Shown here one piece after another: positions 1 to 8,845 of a stretch of 64,000 bases of DNA; the stretch's first letter is position 1, and each line of letters begins with the position of its first letter. Origin of the DNA: Hyphomicrobiales bacterium (GTDB taxonomy: Bacteria; Pseudomonadota; Alphaproteobacteria; Rhizobiales; Rhizobiaceae). The notes under the pieces were generated by a model that searched no databases, was not told the origin of the DNA, and saw only the letters and a program-made list of their open reading frames with translations. The stretch is from contig UEIJ01000012.1 in assembly GCA_900470195.1 (NCBI GenBank), positions 1 to 64,000 of the forward strand. Direction: 5' to 3'. The position numbers and the translations under genes are program-made.

Positions 1-74
1 TATGTTGGCAAGCCGCTACATATAGCGAGCATGTCGGATGATTGGGTTCACTGTGAAACAAGAAAAGAGACGCT

Positions 75-575
75 ATGATTGATGATGACAACAGCGAGTT
101 GGTCGGCCCTAAGGACGATGCCGCATTTTCGATCGAGGCTCTCATCGCCTTCCAAAGACGGATGCAATCTGATCCCGATTCCGTGAGTGATAGCGAAATT
201 CAGAACGAGTATGGGAGCGATATTTCTCCCCATGAGCTTCGCGAACTCTTTCGCAAAAATACCTTTGGACGTGCGGCCAATAATCAGCGTGCGAGCGCGC
301 GAGCAAAGCTCCGCAGAAGGCTGCTATGGCTCAGCCGGTCGTTGGAGGAGGTTCAGGCTGCCGTAGCAGAGGTGCGTAGCGCTCCAGGCCGAACCAACAA
401 ACAGTTGGAACTGGATGGTCTATTGAACGCAATCGAAGTATTTCGGAGTTCCGTAAACCTCCCGGTGCCAGTGGAGCCATCTGAAGTCGATCCCGATCTG
501 TTCGAACGCATGTTCGGCACTATTGGGGAGGACAAGCCGCAAAGCACCGCCAATCAGACCAACCTAAATGATTGA
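75..575 (+). CDS. Hypothetical protein, 166 aa
   Basis: A 166-residue open frame starting at an ATG preceded by a weak purine stretch (GAGA). The product is charged and predicted soluble, with no signal peptide or membrane segment. Residues about 80-140 are rich in Arg, Leu and Glu and probably form long helices, possibly a short coiled coil. I do not recognise the family. It converges with the gene at 589-1047, with only about a dozen bases between the two stops. Base composition is lower in GC than the plasmid backbone, which suggests separate acquisition. It could be a small accessory or phage-type gene. Confidence 0.55.
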   Translation: MIDDDNSELVGPKDDAAFSIEALIAFQRRMQSDPDSVSDSEIQNEYGSDISPHELRELFRKNTFGRAANNQRASARAKLRRRLLWLSRSLEEVQAAVAEVRSAPGRTNKQLELDGLLNAIEVFRSSVNLPVPVEPSEVDPDLFERMFGTIGEDKPQSTANQTNLND

Positions 576-588
576 ATTTCGAATTTAG

Positions 589-1047
589 TCAGTATTGCCA
601 ACGGTCGTCATCCTCGGCCTCAACAAGATAGCCCGGAATACTGCAGCCTTGCGCGCGAGCGTATTCTAATGCAATAAGATGAACCGTCTCAACAGAAGCC
701 GCGTTCTTCGCCATATTGAAGAACGCACAAACCAGTTGACAATTTTCCAAGAAGTATCCTTTCGAACTATCAATTCTGTCAATACTTATTCTAAAGGGCC
801 GGTAATTGAGGTAGTCTACTCGCTCATCAGAAAATCTTATCTTTGTAGCCTCGCAACGTCCATTAGAGGCCGCGACCATCCTCTTGTAATCCTCCAAGCT
901 GATGTCAAAAGCTCTCCCCGAGTTCGCAGACCGTCTTTGAGCTGCTTTGAAGACAGCTAATTCTGTTTTTGAAAGCTCTCTATCGAGATGAGCACCATGC
1001 CTTGAGCGTTTTAATTCTCTGTAGATGTTAGGAAGAACTGGTCCCAT
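589..1047 (-). CDS. Putative HNH-like endonuclease, small
   Basis: A 152-residue frame read from the ATG at 1047; a TTG two codons upstream is a weaker alternative. The centre holds a pattern typical of a small HNH-type nuclease family: a Cys with a following Thr (GRCEAT), then an SIDRIDSSKGY segment, then ENCQLVC and an Asn a few residues later. In this family the Asp of the DRID segment sits in the metal-binding finger. A canonical second histidine pair is not visible, so activity is uncertain. The gene is GC-poorer than the backbone and lies next to a serine recombinase, which fits an acquired nuclease. The nuclease call is inference from the motif only. Confidence 0.45.
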   Translation of the reverse strand: MGPVLPNIYRELKRSRHGAHLDRELSKTELAVFKAAQRRSANSGRAFDISLEDYKRMVAASNGRCEATKIRFSDERVDYLNYRPFRISIDRIDSSKGYFLENCQLVCAFFNMAKNAASVETVHLIALEYARAQGCSIPGYLVEAEDDDRWQY

Positions 1048-1229
1048 CTGCAACTATCGATCCTGGATATCTCAGCAAGCGGCAACCGCCGAGCGAAGCG
1101 GTTACAACACCTATTGCACGCCGCAATATAATTTTGAAGTTCTTCAATCACCAGTGACGTCTCTCGGCTTAGAGACGCCCACAAACGATTAGTTATCCGT
1201 ATCTTCTGTATTTGGAAAAAGCCTCGACA

Positions 1230-2177
1230 ATGATCTCTATGGCGCTTCAAATGGCGCGTGACGCTCAAAATCGACGCTCCCGTCAACCTCAAGGGCGGCT
1301 GATCGGCTATGCGCGCGTCTCGACGGACGAACAGGCGACGGCGGCGCAGGAGATTGAGCTCCGCTCGGCCGGCTGCACCGTCATTGTTCAGGAACACGGA
1401 TCCGGCGCATCGCGCGCCCGTCCAGCGCTCTCTAAGCTGCTTCGGGAGATCAATGCCGGCGACACGCTTGTGGTCGTGCGGCTCGACCGTCTGGCACGCT
1501 CGGTCGGTCATCTGCTCGAGGTGATCGAGGATCTGACGGCAAAGAACACGCATTTTCGGTCGCTCCGCGATCCGGTAGACACGTCGACGCCGCAGGGAAT
1601 GTTTTCTCTCCAGGTGCTCGGCGCCGTTGCGCAGCTCGAACGTGCGCTGATCTCCGAGCGAACCAAGGCAGGCATCAAGGCCGCGAAAGCGAAGGGTCGG
1701 CTGCCCGGCAACCCCGGTATCCGGGAAAAACGGCCCGAGGCGCTGGCCAAAATGACCGCGGCGCAGAAAGCGGCTTACGGCGAACGCATCCAGGCTACCG
1801 CCAGTCAATGGCTTCCGACCGTTCGGCGCATTCGGCCGGATCACACCTGGGACGACATCACCCGCGTTTTGAACCAACGCGGCCTCAATTGGACGCCAGA
1901 GCGTCTTCGCCGCGCCGTCAAATGGATAGCCGCGGAGCGCATGGCCGATGCGGCATTGCTTCGCAAATCCCCTTCCCGTCTGCCCGAAGATCGCTTGATG
2001 ACGTTGGTCGCCGGCATCCATTCGTCGAACTCGAACCTGACGCTGCGCGAAATCGCGGCCCAACTCGAAAGGTTGCATGAGCGCACTCCCCGCGGTGGCT
2101 CGAAATGGTCGCCCTCGTCCGTGAAGAACCTCATCGACCGTGCCCGCCGATCGGGACTGATCTCTAGCGCCGGATAG
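1230..2177 (+). CDS. Serine recombinase (resolvase/invertase family)
   Basis: About 315 residues. The N-terminal catalytic domain begins with IGYARVSTDEQ, where the Ser is the nucleophile. It is followed by a GASRARP segment, then VVVRLDRLARS with the active-site Arg residues, and QLERALISERTKAG leading into the E-helix. After about residue 150 the protein is longer than a classical Tn3 resolvase. It has two helix-turn-helix-like stretches (TWDDITRVLNQRG and LTLREIAAQLERL), so it is a resolvase with an extended DNA-binding tail. An in-frame TTG at 1212 is possible, but ATG 1230 is preferred. Next to repC it could resolve plasmid multimers, or be a remnant of a transposon. No res site was identified. 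Confidence 0.85.
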   Translation: MISMALQMARDAQNRRSRQPQGRLIGYARVSTDEQATAAQEIELRSAGCTVIVQEHGSGASRARPALSKLLREINAGDTLVVVRLDRLARSVGHLLEVIEDLTAKNTHFRSLRDPVDTSTPQGMFSLQVLGAVAQLERALISERTKAGIKAAKAKGRLPGNPGIREKRPEALAKMTAAQKAAYGERIQATASQWLPTVRRIRPDHTWDDITRVLNQRGLNWTPERLRRAVKWIAAERMADAALLRKSPSRLPEDRLMTLVAGIHSSNSNLTLREIAAQLERLHERTPRGGSKWSPSSVKNLIDRARRSGLISSAG

Positions 2178-2188
2178 CAGCGCGGTCT

Positions 2189-3523
2189 TCATCGCGATTT
2201 CGGCGTCTGCAGGCCCTTCAAGCTCTTCAACAGCGAATCCGACACCTGCAGCCGATCTCCGGCTTCGGCCGCATCATTCGATCGGCTCCCAGCCAGACCG
2301 CGATCGTCGCTGAACTTCTGCGCATCGAGCTTTGCCCGGAGCAAGGCCATGATCATCGGCCAGGTCGAGAACTTCCCGTCCTTAGCGCGGTCCGTCAGGC
2401 TGCGCAAATAGCCGCCGGCGTTGCTGATCTGACCGACCCTCTGGTAGATCGCGGCCAGCGTGATCCCGGCATGCTGCTCTCCCATGACCTCACAGGCTTC
2501 CCGCCAGGCGCTCGGGCTGATCCCCAGCATCGGCCGGGCAAGTTCCGCCGTCGCTAGCAAGTCCCGCCAGTGCCGGATATCCCCTCCCTGTGCCAGTTCC
2601 CGGATTTCGGGGCACGCATCCAGCACGATCCCCAATGGCAGCTCCCGTTTCGGTAGGCTCCGCACGTTGTCGGTTTCCGCAACGCTGCCGCCCGCTTCCT
2701 TATTTTTTCCAAAGCCGTATTCAGATTCAAAATTAGAGTCTGGTTTTGAATTCTGTATGTGACGACCGGAGTGGGACTCATTGGCGTCCAGATTCTGAGT
2801 TTTCGCGAATGATTCCAACACTTCACGGATGTCGATGCAGAGTTCGTGAAGTTCCTGTGCGATGTCCTCCACAAGCTGGCGAGGAGCCGAGCGCGGCAGC
2901 CTGGCGACGATCCCCTGATAACTCTGCGTGACCCTGCCCCAGTTCCCCGGAACGTTCTCCTCAATGCCGGTTTCAATCATCTTGACGATGTCGCGCCGGA
3001 GCAACGTGAGACGCTCCTTGGCGACCCGAAAAGCCTTCTTCTCAGCCTGCAGTGCCTCCACCAGGTCTCGAAACTCGTCTGCCCGCGCAACGATCGGCGA
3101 AAGATCAAAGCCGTAAGCCTGTTCGATCTGCCCTCCCCTGCCCTTGCGAGCGAACCGTTTGCCGTTGGGGCTATCGCGGCGGATGATGAGGCCGCAATCC
3201 ACGAGCACCGCGATATGCCGCCTGAGGGTCGTCGCCGGCATGCCATTCGCGCGCGCAGCAAGCTGCTCGTTGGACGGCCAGACGACCAGTTCTGCGTCGC
3301 CGCTCAAGGATGTCTCCGGGTGAAACGACAGCAATGCGTTGAGAATCGTGAGTGACCGATCCGTAGCGCCAATCAGTTCCCGCGCTTCGCGGATATGCTG
3401 GAAGACCTGCCACTTATGGGCGGTAGCGTCGGGTGAGACTGCCTTTGCAGTCATCTGACTTGCGATATGGCCGAGCGTCATTGCCCGCCGCCCGAAGGGC
3501 GTCGTCGAAATATGCGTCTGCAT
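2189..3523 (-). CDS. repC: Replication initiator RepC of repABC replicon
   Basis: A 444-residue RepC-type initiator, the only protein of the cassette strictly needed for replication. The N-terminal half carries the conserved segments ATDRSLTILNALLSFHP and a winged-helix-like region (NEQLAARANGMPATTLRRHIAVLVDCGLI). The C-terminal half is variable, as is usual. It is the last gene of the minus-strand repA-repB-repC order. A 209-bp gap to repB encodes the counter-transcribed RNA on the opposite strand, which in this family limits RepC synthesis. The origin is expected inside repC, at the AT-rich stretch 2701-2761. Length and order match the family closely. Confidence 0.95.
   Translation of the reverse strand: MQTHISTTPFGRRAMTLGHIASQMTAKAVSPDATAHKWQVFQHIREARELIGATDRSLTILNALLSFHPETSLSGDAELVVWPSNEQLAARANGMPATTLRRHIAVLVDCGLIIRRDSPNGKRFARKGRGGQIEQAYGFDLSPIVARADEFRDLVEALQAEKKAFRVAKERLTLLRRDIVKMIETGIEENVPGNWGRVTQSYQGIVARLPRSAPRQLVEDIAQELHELCIDIREVLESFAKTQNLDANESHSGRHIQNSKPDSNFESEYGFGKNKEAGGSVAETDNVRSLPKRELPLGIVLDACPEIRELAQGGDIRHWRDLLATAELARPMLGISPSAWREACEVMGEQHAGITLAAIYQRVGQISNAGGYLRSLTDRAKDGKFSTWPMIMALLRAKLDAQKFSDDRGLAGSRSNDAAEAGDRLQVSDSLLKSLKGLQTPKSR
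2701..2761. other. Probable oriV: AT-rich dyad inside repC
   Basis: A 61-bp AT-rich block stands out in the otherwise GC-rich repC coding sequence. It contains an imperfect inverted repeat, CAGATTCAAAA paired with TTTTGAATTCTG. In characterised repABC plasmids the origin lies in just such an AT-rich region with an imperfect palindrome in the middle of repC. Function is inferred from that precedent. Confidence 0.65.
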
Positions 3524-3625
3524 TTCCTTTTACCTTTTGTTAGGCAAAAGAAATCTGCCCGCCGAAACGGCGTTGAGCCTCAGAAGACTCTTGACGGTGA
3601 TTCTCGGAAATGCGATTCTCTTAGT

Positions 3626-3679
3626 TGCGACACTACAGAGAAGGGCTTCCGGAATTTGTTTCGGTGGCCTTTTTCTTTT
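3626..3679 (+). ncRNA. Counter-transcribed antisense RNA (ctRNA, incA-type)
   Basis: It lies in the repB-repC gap, antisense to the rep mRNA. A sigma70-like promoter is visible: TTGACG at 3591-3596, a 17-bp spacer, then GATTCT at 3614-3619. About 50 bp downstream there is an intrinsic terminator: GGGCTTCCG (3643-3651) pairs with CGGTGGCCT (3662-3670), followed by a run of T to 3679. The predicted RNA of about 54 nt matches the known size and position of repABC ctRNAs, which repress repC expression and determine incompatibility. The start point is an estimate. Confidence 0.75.
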
Positions 3680-3732
3680 GCGGTTCGTGGTTTTTCATCT
3701 CTACCGAGCGCGGCTCGGAATTGATGCAAATC

Positions 3733-4746
3733 TCACCCTCGGTCGGCTTTCTCTCCTTCATTCGTTTCAAGAAATTGGACATACAAACGATCCAACTGGT
3801 CCGCGACATACTCTCCGAAAGATGGCACCAGTTTCTCGTCGAAAATTAATGCTGTCTTCCCGGTCTCTAGCTGGATGCGCGCCGCCTTTTTCCCCTTCGG
3901 CGTACTCCAGTTTTTTACTTTCCTGGAAGGCTTGGCCGGCCGCTTCGATGCAACATCGAAGATGAGTGCGAAACGAGCGTCGCTATCCGCGGCCAAGAAC
4001 CGCTCAGAACCCAGAATCGCCTCAACAGCGTCCATGACCTTTGGCTTCCCGAGACTTTCAGCAAGCGCTACCCATCGCGATCTACCCGCTTTCGCGGCCG
4101 GGCCAATCTGGATAGCAAGCTTTTCTGGAATGCCCCGCGCGACGGCGATATAGCGGCTTAGGTCAGACTTGTCGGTCGATAGGGCAGCAGTGATGGTTGC
4201 GCGATCAAAACCCGCATCCTCGAGCCGGAGCGCAAAGAGCGCCTTCTCAATGAATGAAAGGTCGGCGCGATCAAGATTCTCTCGCCCTTGAGCCACCACC
4301 AGCTCACGATCGGTAAGGCTCCGGACGATCGCCGACACCTCTCGACCTAGATCTATGGCAGCCCGTAGCCGCCGACGTCCGTATGCAATTTGATACCGGC
4401 CAGTCTTTTCCGGATGAGGTCGAACGAGGATCGGGACTTGCTGTCCGGTTTCAGCGATGCTTGCCTTGAGCTGATCGAATTTTGGATCAATAGCGGTCGG
4501 CAATCGGTCGGCAATCGTCGATCCTTCAATCATCGACGGATCCAAGCAAACGACCGCCTCGCCCGAAGCCAACTGATCCTGAAGTCGAGCTGCGGTTTTC
4601 GCTCCCTCCGCCATCTCTTGCAATGACGAGCCCATCGCGGAGATTGCGCCAGTGCGCACACGGGCAGCTGATTTGTCCGTTGCAGCCTTTTCGCTCACAA
4701 CCGGCTTCTTGAGGAACAATGAGTCGATTGCGTCCTTACGGCTCAT
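3733..4746 (-). CDS. repB: Plasmid partition protein RepB (ParB family)
   Basis: A 337-residue ParB-type centromere-binding protein. The ATG start gives the usual RepB opening MSRKDAIDSLF. The ParB/Spo0J domain is seen in QQVPILVRPHP, then QIAYGRRRLRAA, and then a helix-turn-helix region around residues 150-210 (FDRATITAALSTDKSDLSRYIAV). It should bind the two 16-bp parS palindromes just upstream, in the repA-repB gap, and act with RepA in segregation. It sits in the repABC operon on the minus strand. A 222-bp gap separates it from repA. Confidence 0.95.
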   Translation of the reverse strand: MSRKDAIDSLFLKKPVVSEKAATDKSAARVRTGAISAMGSSLQEMAEGAKTAARLQDQLASGEAVVCLDPSMIEGSTIADRLPTAIDPKFDQLKASIAETGQQVPILVRPHPEKTGRYQIAYGRRRLRAAIDLGREVSAIVRSLTDRELVVAQGRENLDRADLSFIEKALFALRLEDAGFDRATITAALSTDKSDLSRYIAVARGIPEKLAIQIGPAAKAGRSRWVALAESLGKPKVMDAVEAILGSERFLAADSDARFALIFDVASKRPAKPSRKVKNWSTPKGKKAARIQLETGKTALIFDEKLVPSFGEYVADQLDRLYVQFLETNEGEKADRG

Positions 4747-4801
4747 GGCGTTGATCTCCGCAAGCTAGTTTCGAAGCACCGCATCCGGCGGAAGGCGGCC
4801 T

Positions 4802-4817
4802 GTTGGGAGCTCCCAAC
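4802..4817. other. parS partition site 1
   Basis: The perfect palindrome GTTGGGAGCTCCCAAC fits the repABC parS consensus GTTNNNNGCNNNNAAC. It lies in the repA-repB gap, a known parS location. An identical copy lies at 4925-4940. Confidence 0.88.
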
Positions 4818-4924
4818 AAGCTGCGGCTAAAGCAGCTTGGGCGGCGTCTTTCCCCACCCTTTTCGTTCAAAATTGTTAGATACGACCCCTGCAACGAAAA
4901 CAGAAATCGCCTCTGGTGGAGTCT

Positions 4925-4940
4925 GTTGGGAGCTCCCAAC
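4925..4940. other. parS partition site 2
   Basis: Second identical copy of GTTGGGAGCTCCCAAC, 123 bp from the first, just after the repA stop codon on the minus strand. It is the expected RepB target. Confidence 0.88.
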
Positions 4941-4968
4941 AACGTGTGGGAATCCTGCAATACTCCAA

Positions 4969-6204
4969 TCATGAGCGTCCCCACGCAGCCTTGATCAATC
5001 CCTCGATTTCGGCGTTTACCGCATCCAAAGCTTCCATCGCCCGGTCGTATGTCGAACGAGTCAAATTCTCTCGCCCGATTTCATAGAGCGTCTGTTTCGT
5101 AAGACCGGCGTCGGAAACCGCTGCAGACTTCACCATCGGATTAGTCAGGACGTGATCATCGAACATGTTCCTCAGCAGCGCCGCGACCTTCGTCTGTGGG
5201 GCATCCTGAGGTTCGAACCGGGTTAGCAGATAGCGGATGAAATCATACTGTAGATTCCCTCCGGCCTCCTTTACGACACCGAGAAGATCGCGAGTCATAA
5301 GCAAAAACTGACTCATGGACGCGATATCGAGCATCTGCGGGTGCACAGTAATGACCATTGATGTCGCGGCACACAGACCACTGAGTGTCAGGAAACCGAG
5401 TTGGGGAGGGCAGTCGATGACAACGACGTCATAGTCGTCAGCGACTTCGTCAAATGCTTGGGCGACACGCGTGAAGAAAAGCCCATCTCTCGAACCACGG
5501 TCCGTCAGGGCCTTTGGGGTTGTGTGCTCGAACTCCATAAGCTCGAGGTTTCCCGGGACGAGATGCAGGCCATCGAAGTACGTTGAGCGGATCACCTCTT
5601 TGAGCGACCGCCTAGAGTCGTCGTACCGGATTGCCGCGTACAGTGTCTCGTTAGCACCTACATCCGTCTCCGGGAGAACGCCGAGGAGTGCCGATAGGCT
5701 GGCCTGCGGATCGAGGTCTACAGCAAGTAGCCTGTAGCCCTGCAATGCAAGATACTGAGCAAGATGGGCTGACGTTGTTGTCTTGCCGGAGCCGCCTTTA
5801 AAATTGGTCACCGCAATGACCTGCAAGTGTTCCGAGCCGCGGCGATGGGGCACAAACTCGATACTCTCGCGTCCGCGGGCGGAGCCTGCCAGCATATGCC
5901 GGATTTCGTTAATCTGACCGAGTGTGTAGAAGCGCCTTCCGTTGCTGGCGAGTTCGGGTTGAGGACCTTCACCCGCCAGAGTCATCTTTCGAAGGGTCGA
6001 ATCAGATATTTTCATCAGGCGCGCCGCTTCACCCGACGTGAACTTGCGCAAACTCTTGTGCGACGTCGGAGGGAACAGGGCTTCGCTCATAGCCTGGAGC
6101 TGAGAACTCAGCTGTTCAGCGTGATCACCAATAGTGACATCTACTGAGGGACGATCATTTCGGGATATGGCAACAGCTTTGCTCACGGTGGAATCTCTTG
6201 TCAC
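4969..6204 (-). CDS. repA: Plasmid partition ATPase RepA (ParA family)
   Basis: A 411-residue ParA-type ATPase. A helix-turn-helix region (about residues 55-95, starting FTSGEAARLMKISDSTLRKM) precedes the ATPase core. The deviant Walker A motif KGGSGKTT is at 136-143 and the second motif DLDPQASL at 163-170; VVIDCPPQLG follows later. In repABC plasmids RepA drives segregation and, with RepB, represses the operon. The start is a GTG at 6204; no in-frame ATG precedes it before a stop. The upstream 342 bp is shared with the divergent traI gene and holds two tra boxes, so copy number may respond to quorum sensing as in Ti plasmids. Confidence 0.95.
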   Translation of the reverse strand: MTRDSTVSKAVAISRNDRPSVDVTIGDHAEQLSSQLQAMSEALFPPTSHKSLRKFTSGEAARLMKISDSTLRKMTLAGEGPQPELASNGRRFYTLGQINEIRHMLAGSARGRESIEFVPHRRGSEHLQVIAVTNFKGGSGKTTTSAHLAQYLALQGYRLLAVDLDPQASLSALLGVLPETDVGANETLYAAIRYDDSRRSLKEVIRSTYFDGLHLVPGNLELMEFEHTTPKALTDRGSRDGLFFTRVAQAFDEVADDYDVVVIDCPPQLGFLTLSGLCAATSMVITVHPQMLDIASMSQFLLMTRDLLGVVKEAGGNLQYDFIRYLLTRFEPQDAPQTKVAALLRNMFDDHVLTNPMVKSAAVSDAGLTKQTLYEIGRENLTRSTYDRAMEALDAVNAEIEGLIKAAWGRS

Positions 6205-6381
6205 GGTTAATCGGCATGTAATGCCATTTTTCCGTGACGATTACTGAATGCGTGTTTGGTTGCAAGGCGTTTTTGGTTAACGAAAGGTTAATGCGCCTTT
6301 GCTCACTTCAAGCTGAAAGCGGATTCATCAATCATTATCCTGTACTTAGCCTGACACCAGTTCTTCGCTGTGGGTCGGGGG

Positions 6382-6399
6382 AAATGCAGATCTGCACCT
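6382..6399. promoter_or_regulatory. tra box 1 (TraR binding site), repA side
   Basis: The core ATGCAGATCTGCAC matches the Ti tra box (ATGTGCAGATCTGCACAT) except for the left flank. It sits between the divergent repA and traI genes, about 180 bp from the repA start. This is the arrangement through which TraR raises rep transcription in Ti plasmids. Confidence 0.75.
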
Positions 6400-6470
6400 C
6401 TTATCAACATTTTAGACTCCGCCTTCCGCTCGGTTTTCAAGAGCTATACCGCCGATTCGGTAGAATCACT

Positions 6471-6488
6471 GGGTGCAAATCTGCACAT
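6471..6488. promoter_or_regulatory. tra box 2 (TraR binding site), traI promoter
   Basis: GGGTGCAAATCTGCACAT matches the tra box consensus well. It lies 59-76 bp upstream of the traI start, as expected for a class II TraR-dependent promoter driving traI-trb. Confidence 0.82.
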
Positions 6489-6546
6489 AGCCACACGCAG
6501 CAGGAGATGATTTTCCTTCGCCTGACCTGTTCATGCGGAGATCACA

Positions 6547-7182
6547 ATGCAGATTCTGAGCGTCTCGGCCGACCACTACGCAAGCAACCACAACTACCTG
6601 AACCAGATGCACCGTCTTCGGGCCGCCGTGTTTGGCGACCGCCTGGAGTGGGATGTCACGATCACGGACCAGGGAGAACGGGATCAGTACGATGATCTCC
6701 TGCCGACCTACATCCTGGCAATCTCCGCAGACCAGAAGGTAGTTGGCTGCGCACGTCTGTTGTCTGCATCTGGCCCGACGATGCTGGAGCAGACATTCCC
6801 GCAACTGCTGGAGCTCGGTTCGCTAGGTGCCCATGCTTCAATGGTCGAGAGCTCACGCTTCTGCGTCGACACCTCGCTTCCGTCGGGGAGGGGAGGGCCC
6901 CTCCATCAGGTCACGCTCACCATGTTCGCCGGCATCATCGAATGGTCGACGGCGAACGGTTACAGCGAGATCGTCACCGCGACCGACCTTCGTTTTGAGC
7001 GCATCCTGAAGCGTGCGGGCTGGCCAATGCACCGCCTCGGCGACCCGGTTGCGATCGGGAACACCGTCGCCGTCGCGGGCAGCCTGCCGGCTGATCGGGC
7101 CAGTTTCGAACAGGTCTGCCCGCCCGGTTACCGGTCAGCGATCGTGCGCAACGGTTCCGGCCTCTTCAGGAGCGCCGCGTGA
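6547..7182 (+). CDS. traI: Acyl-homoserine-lactone synthase TraI
   Basis: A 211-residue LuxI-family synthase that makes the TraR inducer from S-adenosylmethionine and an acyl-ACP. The conserved residues are all present: Arg25, Phe29, Trp35, Asp46, Asp49, Arg70, Glu101 and Arg104 (the last two within ESSRFCVD). As in Ti plasmids it is the first gene of the trb operon, and its stop overlaps the trbB GTG start. A tra box at 6471-6488 implies autoinduction. The acyl chain cannot be read from sequence; 3-oxo-C8 is the usual Ti product, so that specificity is an inference. Confidence 0.95.
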   Translation: MQILSVSADHYASNHNYLNQMHRLRAAVFGDRLEWDVTITDQGERDQYDDLLPTYILAISADQKVVGCARLLSASGPTMLEQTFPQLLELGSLGAHASMVESSRFCVDTSLPSGRGGPLHQVTLTMFAGIIEWSTANGYSEIVTATDLRFERILKRAGWPMHRLGDPVAIGNTVAVAGSLPADRASFEQVCPPGYRSAIVRNGSGLFRSAA

Positions 7183-8150
7183 CCCAACTCCGCTCGCATC
7201 CCCGCCTCGTGCGCAAACTCCAGGACGCCCTCGGCGACCAGCTCTGCGTCGCACTCGACGATGCAACGGTCGTCGAGATCATGCTCAATCCCGACGGAAG
7301 GCTATTCATCGAACGGTTGGGGCACGGCGTCGCCCCGGCCGGCGCCATGAGCGCTGCCACGGCCGAAATCGTCATCGGCAGCGTTGCGCATGCGCTGCAG
7401 TCGGAAGCAGACGATGAACGGCCGATCATCTCCGGCGAACTGCCGATCGGTGGTCACAGGTTCGAGGGGCTGCTGCCACCCGTGGTATCGGCGCCAGCGT
7501 TTACCATCCGTCGCCGCGCGTCGCGGCTCATCCCGCTCGACGACTACGTGACGTCGAAGGTGATGACCGAAGCGCAGGCCTCGGTTTTACGAAGCGCGAT
7601 CGCCTCGCGCATGAACATCGTGATCTCAGGCGGAACCGGGTCGGGCAAGACGACGCTTGCCAATGCCGTCATCGCCGAGATTGTCGCAACGGCGCCAGAC
7701 GATCGCATGGTCATCCTGGAAGACACCGCCGAGATCCAGTGCTCGGCAGAAAATGTCGTGTCGCTGCACACGACCGACACGGTCGATATGGCGAGGCTCC
7801 TGAAGAGCACGATGCGCCTCAGACCCGACCGCATCATCGTTGGTGAGGTCCGCGATGGCGCGGCTCTTACGCTGCTGAAGGCCTGGAACACCGGTCATCC
7901 CGGAGGGGTCACCACGATCCATTCCAATACGGCGATGTCAGCACTCCGCCGGCTTGAGCAGCTGACCGCGGAAGCGAGCCAGCAGCCGATGCAGGAGGTG
8001 ATCGGCGAGGCCGTCGATCTTGTCGTTTCCATCGAGCGCACGGGCAGGGGGAGGCGGGTCCGGGACGTGATCCATGTCGAGGGGTTCGGCAATGCCCGCT
8101 ACCGGACCGAACACTATGCCCAGATTGATGAGGACAGCCATGCCGCATGA
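7179..8150 (+). CDS. trbB: Conjugal transfer ATPase TrbB (VirB11-like)
   Basis: A 323-residue hexameric secretion ATPase of the VirB11 family, cytoplasmic at the inner membrane. Walker [10 protein letters not shown] is at residues 151-159. The [13 protein letters not shown] segment at about 217-229 and the following [11 protein letters not shown] His box are typical of the family. It starts with GTG overlapping the traI stop (GTGA). It is the second gene of the traI-trb operon and probably powers pilus biogenesis and substrate handover. Confidence 0.95.
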   Translation: MTQLRSHPRLVRKLQDALGDQLCVALDDATVVEIMLNPDGRLFIERLGHGVAPAGAMSAATAEIVIGSVAHALQSEADDERPIISGELPIGGHRFEGLLPPVVSAPAFTIRRRASRLIPLDDYVTSKVMTEAQASVLRSAIASRMNIVISGGTGSGKTTLANAVIAEIVATAPDDRMVILEDTAEIQCSAENVVSLHTTDTVDMARLLKSTMRLRPDRIIVGEVRDGAALTLLKAWNTGHPGGVTTIHSNTAMSALRRLEQLTAEASQQPMQEVIGEAVDLVVSIERTGRGRRVRDVIHVEGFGNARYRTEHYAQIDEDSHAA

Positions 8151-8544
8151 GACAAGGATAAAGCTCGCCACCTTAGGTCTCGCCACCATCGCGTTGGCCC
8201 TTGCAGAACCGGCACTGGCCTCCTCGGGCGGCGGCGGCCTGCCATGGGAGTCGCCACTGCAGCAGATCCAGCAGTCGATCACCGGGCCAGTCGCCGGCTT
8301 TATTGCCCTGGCAGCAGTTGCCATCGCCGGCGGCATGCTGATCTTCGGCGGCGAGCTGAACGATTTCGCGCGGCGGCTTTGCTTCATCGCCCTTGTCGGC
8401 GGGGTCCTGCTTGGCTCAACACAGATCGTCGCCTTGTTCGGCGCGACCGGTGCGTCGATCGGGGCGGCCGACACACCGTCAGCGACCGACATCGCTACGC
8501 GGCCGCGCGAACCTTCAAGAGAAGGGGAGGGAGCGCATGGCTGA
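8128..8544 (+). CDS. trbC: Conjugal pilin precursor TrbC (VirB2-like)
   Basis: About 138 residues: a signal peptide ending near [10 protein letters not shown], then two hydrophobic helices separated by a short polar loop ([10 protein letters not shown]), the layout of VirB2/TrbC pilins. In the RP4 system the pilin is trimmed and circularised by TraF, and a TraF homologue is present at 46107. The gene overlaps the end of trbB. ATG 8128 is chosen; ATG 8140 is an equally possible start. The polar tail after the second helix is longer than the mature pilin needs and is presumably removed. Confidence 0.88.
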   Translation: MRTAMPHETRIKLATLGLATIALALAEPALASSGGGGLPWESPLQQIQQSITGPVAGFIALAAVAIAGGMLIFGGELNDFARRLCFIALVGGVLLGSTQIVALFGATGASIGAADTPSATDIATRPREPSREGEGAHG

Positions 8545-8836
8545 GCCCGGCTCCAACCTTTCCCGCTCGCCTGTACACAGGGCGCTATCGCGTCCGAACC
8601 TGCTGATGGGCGCCGACCGCGAGCTGGTGCTGCTGACGGCACTTGCCGCCATCATCCTGATCTTCGTTGTGCTGACCTGGTACGCAGCGCTCTTCGGCCT
8701 CGCGATCTGGCTGATCGCTCTCGCGGCACTGCGCATGATGGCAAAGGCCGATCCTTTGATGCGGCGGGTCTATATCCGGCACATCTCCTACAAGGCGTTC
8801 TATCGAGCAACGTCCTCGCCCTGGCGCAAGTTCTGA
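8537..8836 (+). CDS. trbD: Conjugal transfer protein TrbD (VirB3-like)
   Basis: A 99-residue inner-membrane protein with two closely spaced hydrophobic helices at about 28-68 and a short basic C-terminus. Size, membrane layout and place between trbC and trbE identify TrbD, the VirB3 counterpart. Its start overlaps the trbC end and follows a GGGAGGGAG ribosome site. Confidence 0.9.
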   Translation: MAEPGSNLSRSPVHRALSRPNLLMGADRELVLLTALAAIILIFVVLTWYAALFGLAIWLIALAALRMMAKADPLMRRVYIRHISYKAFYRATSSPWRKF

Positions 8837-8845
8837 GGGTTCTCG

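Noticed and set aside
1011-2192. Long minus-strand frame of 393 codons
   Set aside because: It lies opposite the clear serine recombinase and shows Arg/Pro-rich composition with no family motif; it is an antisense artefact of GC-rich coding DNA.
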